From JAZDFC01 sp043808235 (GTDB lineage: Bacteria; Bacteroidota; Ignavibacteria; Ignavibacteriales; Melioribacteraceae), in contig JAZDFC010000061.1 of assembly GCA_043808235.1 (NCBI GenBank), positions 1 to 64,000 on the forward strand: a stretch of DNA of 64,000 bases, in the 5' to 3' direction. The position numbers and the translations under genes were made by a program. The notes beneath the pieces were generated by a model. That model was given only the letters and a program-made list of their open reading frames with translations. It was not told the DNA's origin and made no database searches. Numbering within the stretch: position 1 is the first letter of the stretch; every line of letters starts with the position of its first letter. This document shows positions 63,177 to 64,000 of this stretch, one piece after another.

Positions 63177-64000
63177 ATGGCTAAAAAAATAATTAAAAGA
63201 AGCTGGGCTGAACCGTTCAAAATAAAAGTGGTTGAGCCTATTAAAATGACTACACGCGAATACCGCGAGAAATGTGCGAAGGAAGCAGGATACAATACAT
63301 TCCTTTTGAAATCGGAAGATGTGTATATCGATCTGCTAACCGATAGCGGTACAAATGCAATGAGCGATAATCAATGGGCGGGAATGATGCTCGGCGACGA
63401 AGCTTATGCCGGCAGCAAGAATTTTTATCATCTCTGGGATCAGGTGAAAAAATATTATGGTATGCCTTTCTTTGTGCCTACGCACCAGGGCAGAGCCGCC
63501 GAGCATATGATCTCAAAAATAATTATCAAACCGGGGGACTACGTTCCCGGTAATATGTATTTTACCACAACACGTCTTCACCAGGAATTAGCGGGCGCTA
63601 CATTCGTTGATGTAATCATCGATGATGCACACGATCCCGATAATGAATATCCTTTCAAAGGGAATATCGATTTAAATAAATTGAATAACCTTGTTAAAAA
63701 AGTCGGCGCAGAAAAAATTGCATACGTATCGATGGCTGGACCCGTGAACATGGCAGGCGGTCAGCCGTTCTCGATGGCTAACCTTCGCGAAGTGCATGAA
63801 TACTGCAAGAAAAATAAAATCCGGTTATGGTTTGATGCTACCCGCGCAACCGAAAATGCGTACTTCATTAAATTAAGAGAGCAAGGATATTCCGAAAAAT
63901 CAATTGCGCAAATCCTTAAGGAAATCTGTTCGTACTTCGACGGTTTGTGGGTCAGTGCAAAAAAAGATTTGATGGTTAACATAGGCGGATTCCTTGCAAC
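63177..64000 (+). CDS. tyrosine phenol-lyase/tryptophanase family enzyme (partial, runs off the end)
   Basis: The first 274 codons of a PLP beta-eliminating lyase are present. Family segments are YIDLLTDSGTNAMSDNQWAGMM, DEAYAGSKNFYHL, PTHQGRAAEH, the PLP-binding FDATRATENAYF, and SAKKD with the Lys pair at 262-263 that carries PLP. The substrate-binding position that is Asp in tryptophanases (F-D-T-T) is Thr130 here (YFTTT), as in tyrosine phenol-lyase. The KKDLMVNIGGF segment also resembles TPL more than TnaA. The second determinant, Arg381 in TPL, lies beyond the window. GGGG precedes the ATG. I lean to TPL, moderately. Confidence 0.88.
   Translation, partial: MAKKIIKRSWAEPFKIKVVEPIKMTTREYREKCAKEAGYNTFLLKSEDVYIDLLTDSGTNAMSDNQWAGMMLGDEAYAGSKNFYHLWDQVKKYYGMPFFVPTHQGRAAEHMISKIIIKPGDYVPGNMYFTTTRLHQELAGATFVDVIIDDAHDPDNEYPFKGNIDLNKLNNLVKKVGAEKIAYVSMAGPVNMAGGQPFSMANLREVHEYCKKNKIRLWFDATRATENAYFIKLREQGYSEKSIAQILKEICSYFDGLWVSAKKDLMVNIGGFLA

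Overview
The window looks like a chromosome segment from a flagellated member of the Ignavibacteria (Bacteroidota/Chlorobi side). I infer this from several things. Secreted proteins end in an NYPNPFNP-type type IX secretion (T9SS) sorting domain and sit beside a PorV-like protein. There are TonB-dependent receptors with carboxypeptidase-like plugs, a fused CcoNO cbb3 oxidase, FeoAB, a FISUMP protein, frequent TTG starts, moderate to low GC, and a flagellar operon, which most Bacteroidetes lack. The genus cannot be fixed from the sequence alone. No rRNA, CRISPR array or complete insertion sequence was seen; one tRNA (Asp, GTC) is present.

Layout. 1-5 kb: the end of a flagellar operon (fliS, fliD, a small coiled-coil protein, a FlgM-like anti-sigma factor), a terminator, then a sensorless histidine kinase and an NtrC-type sigma-54 activator. 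5-13.6 kb, mostly minus strand: a receiver-PAS-kinase, an S41 lipoprotein peptidase with an outer-membrane protein, a half-size TauE protein, a radical SAM protein, a periplasmic phosphatase-like protein, a glycine-rich RRM protein, tRNA-Asp, phosphofructokinase and RNase HIII. 13.8-24.9 kb: an envelope block of PPIase, TonB receptor, a giant secreted Asp-rich protein, PorV-like protein and a T9SS cargo. 25-32 kb: a haem-binding protein, DUF1289, feoAB, a HAD phosphatase, a divergent ATP-grasp/C39-like pair and an isochorismatase-like hydrolase. 31.6-34.3 kb: a TonB-like protein and a chemoreceptor behind a good candidate FliA promoter. 34.4-42.9 kb: SixA, a cyclase-TPR protein, an SdiA-regulated-like protein followed by a kinase-like/beta-barrel fusion, toxin-antitoxin debris, an HD-PycTM protein and a Nudix hydrolase.

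43-51.5 kb is a complete minus-strand cbb3 oxidase operon (ccoI-ccoS-ccoNO-ccoQ-ccoP-ccoG-fixH-safE). It includes a 52-residue ccoS, easily missed, that abuts ccoI. 51.7-58.8 kb holds a membrane protein, an SDR oxidoreductase, a 1006-residue T9SS cargo with sortilin-like repeats, TsaC/Sua5 and an MFS transporter. 59.3-63.1 kb is the most rearranged part. queC and queF are separated by an HNH nuclease, a PmeII-like restriction endonuclease homologue lacking its expected lysine, and a FISUMP gene flanked by a 38-nt duplication of the queF leader. The window ends inside a tyrosine phenol-lyase/tryptophanase gene.

Most interesting: the kinase-like/outer-membrane-barrel fusion, the HD-PycTM protein beside a dead mobile-mystery toxin-antitoxin locus that keeps two palindromic operators, the interrupted queC/queF locus, a 151-bp MITE-like element with 9-bp target duplications, and several unrelated self-complementary repeats in intergenic spaces. 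Start codons were moved from the longest open frame where a ribosome binding site or domain start favoured it. Family names come from remembered motifs; no database search was possible.
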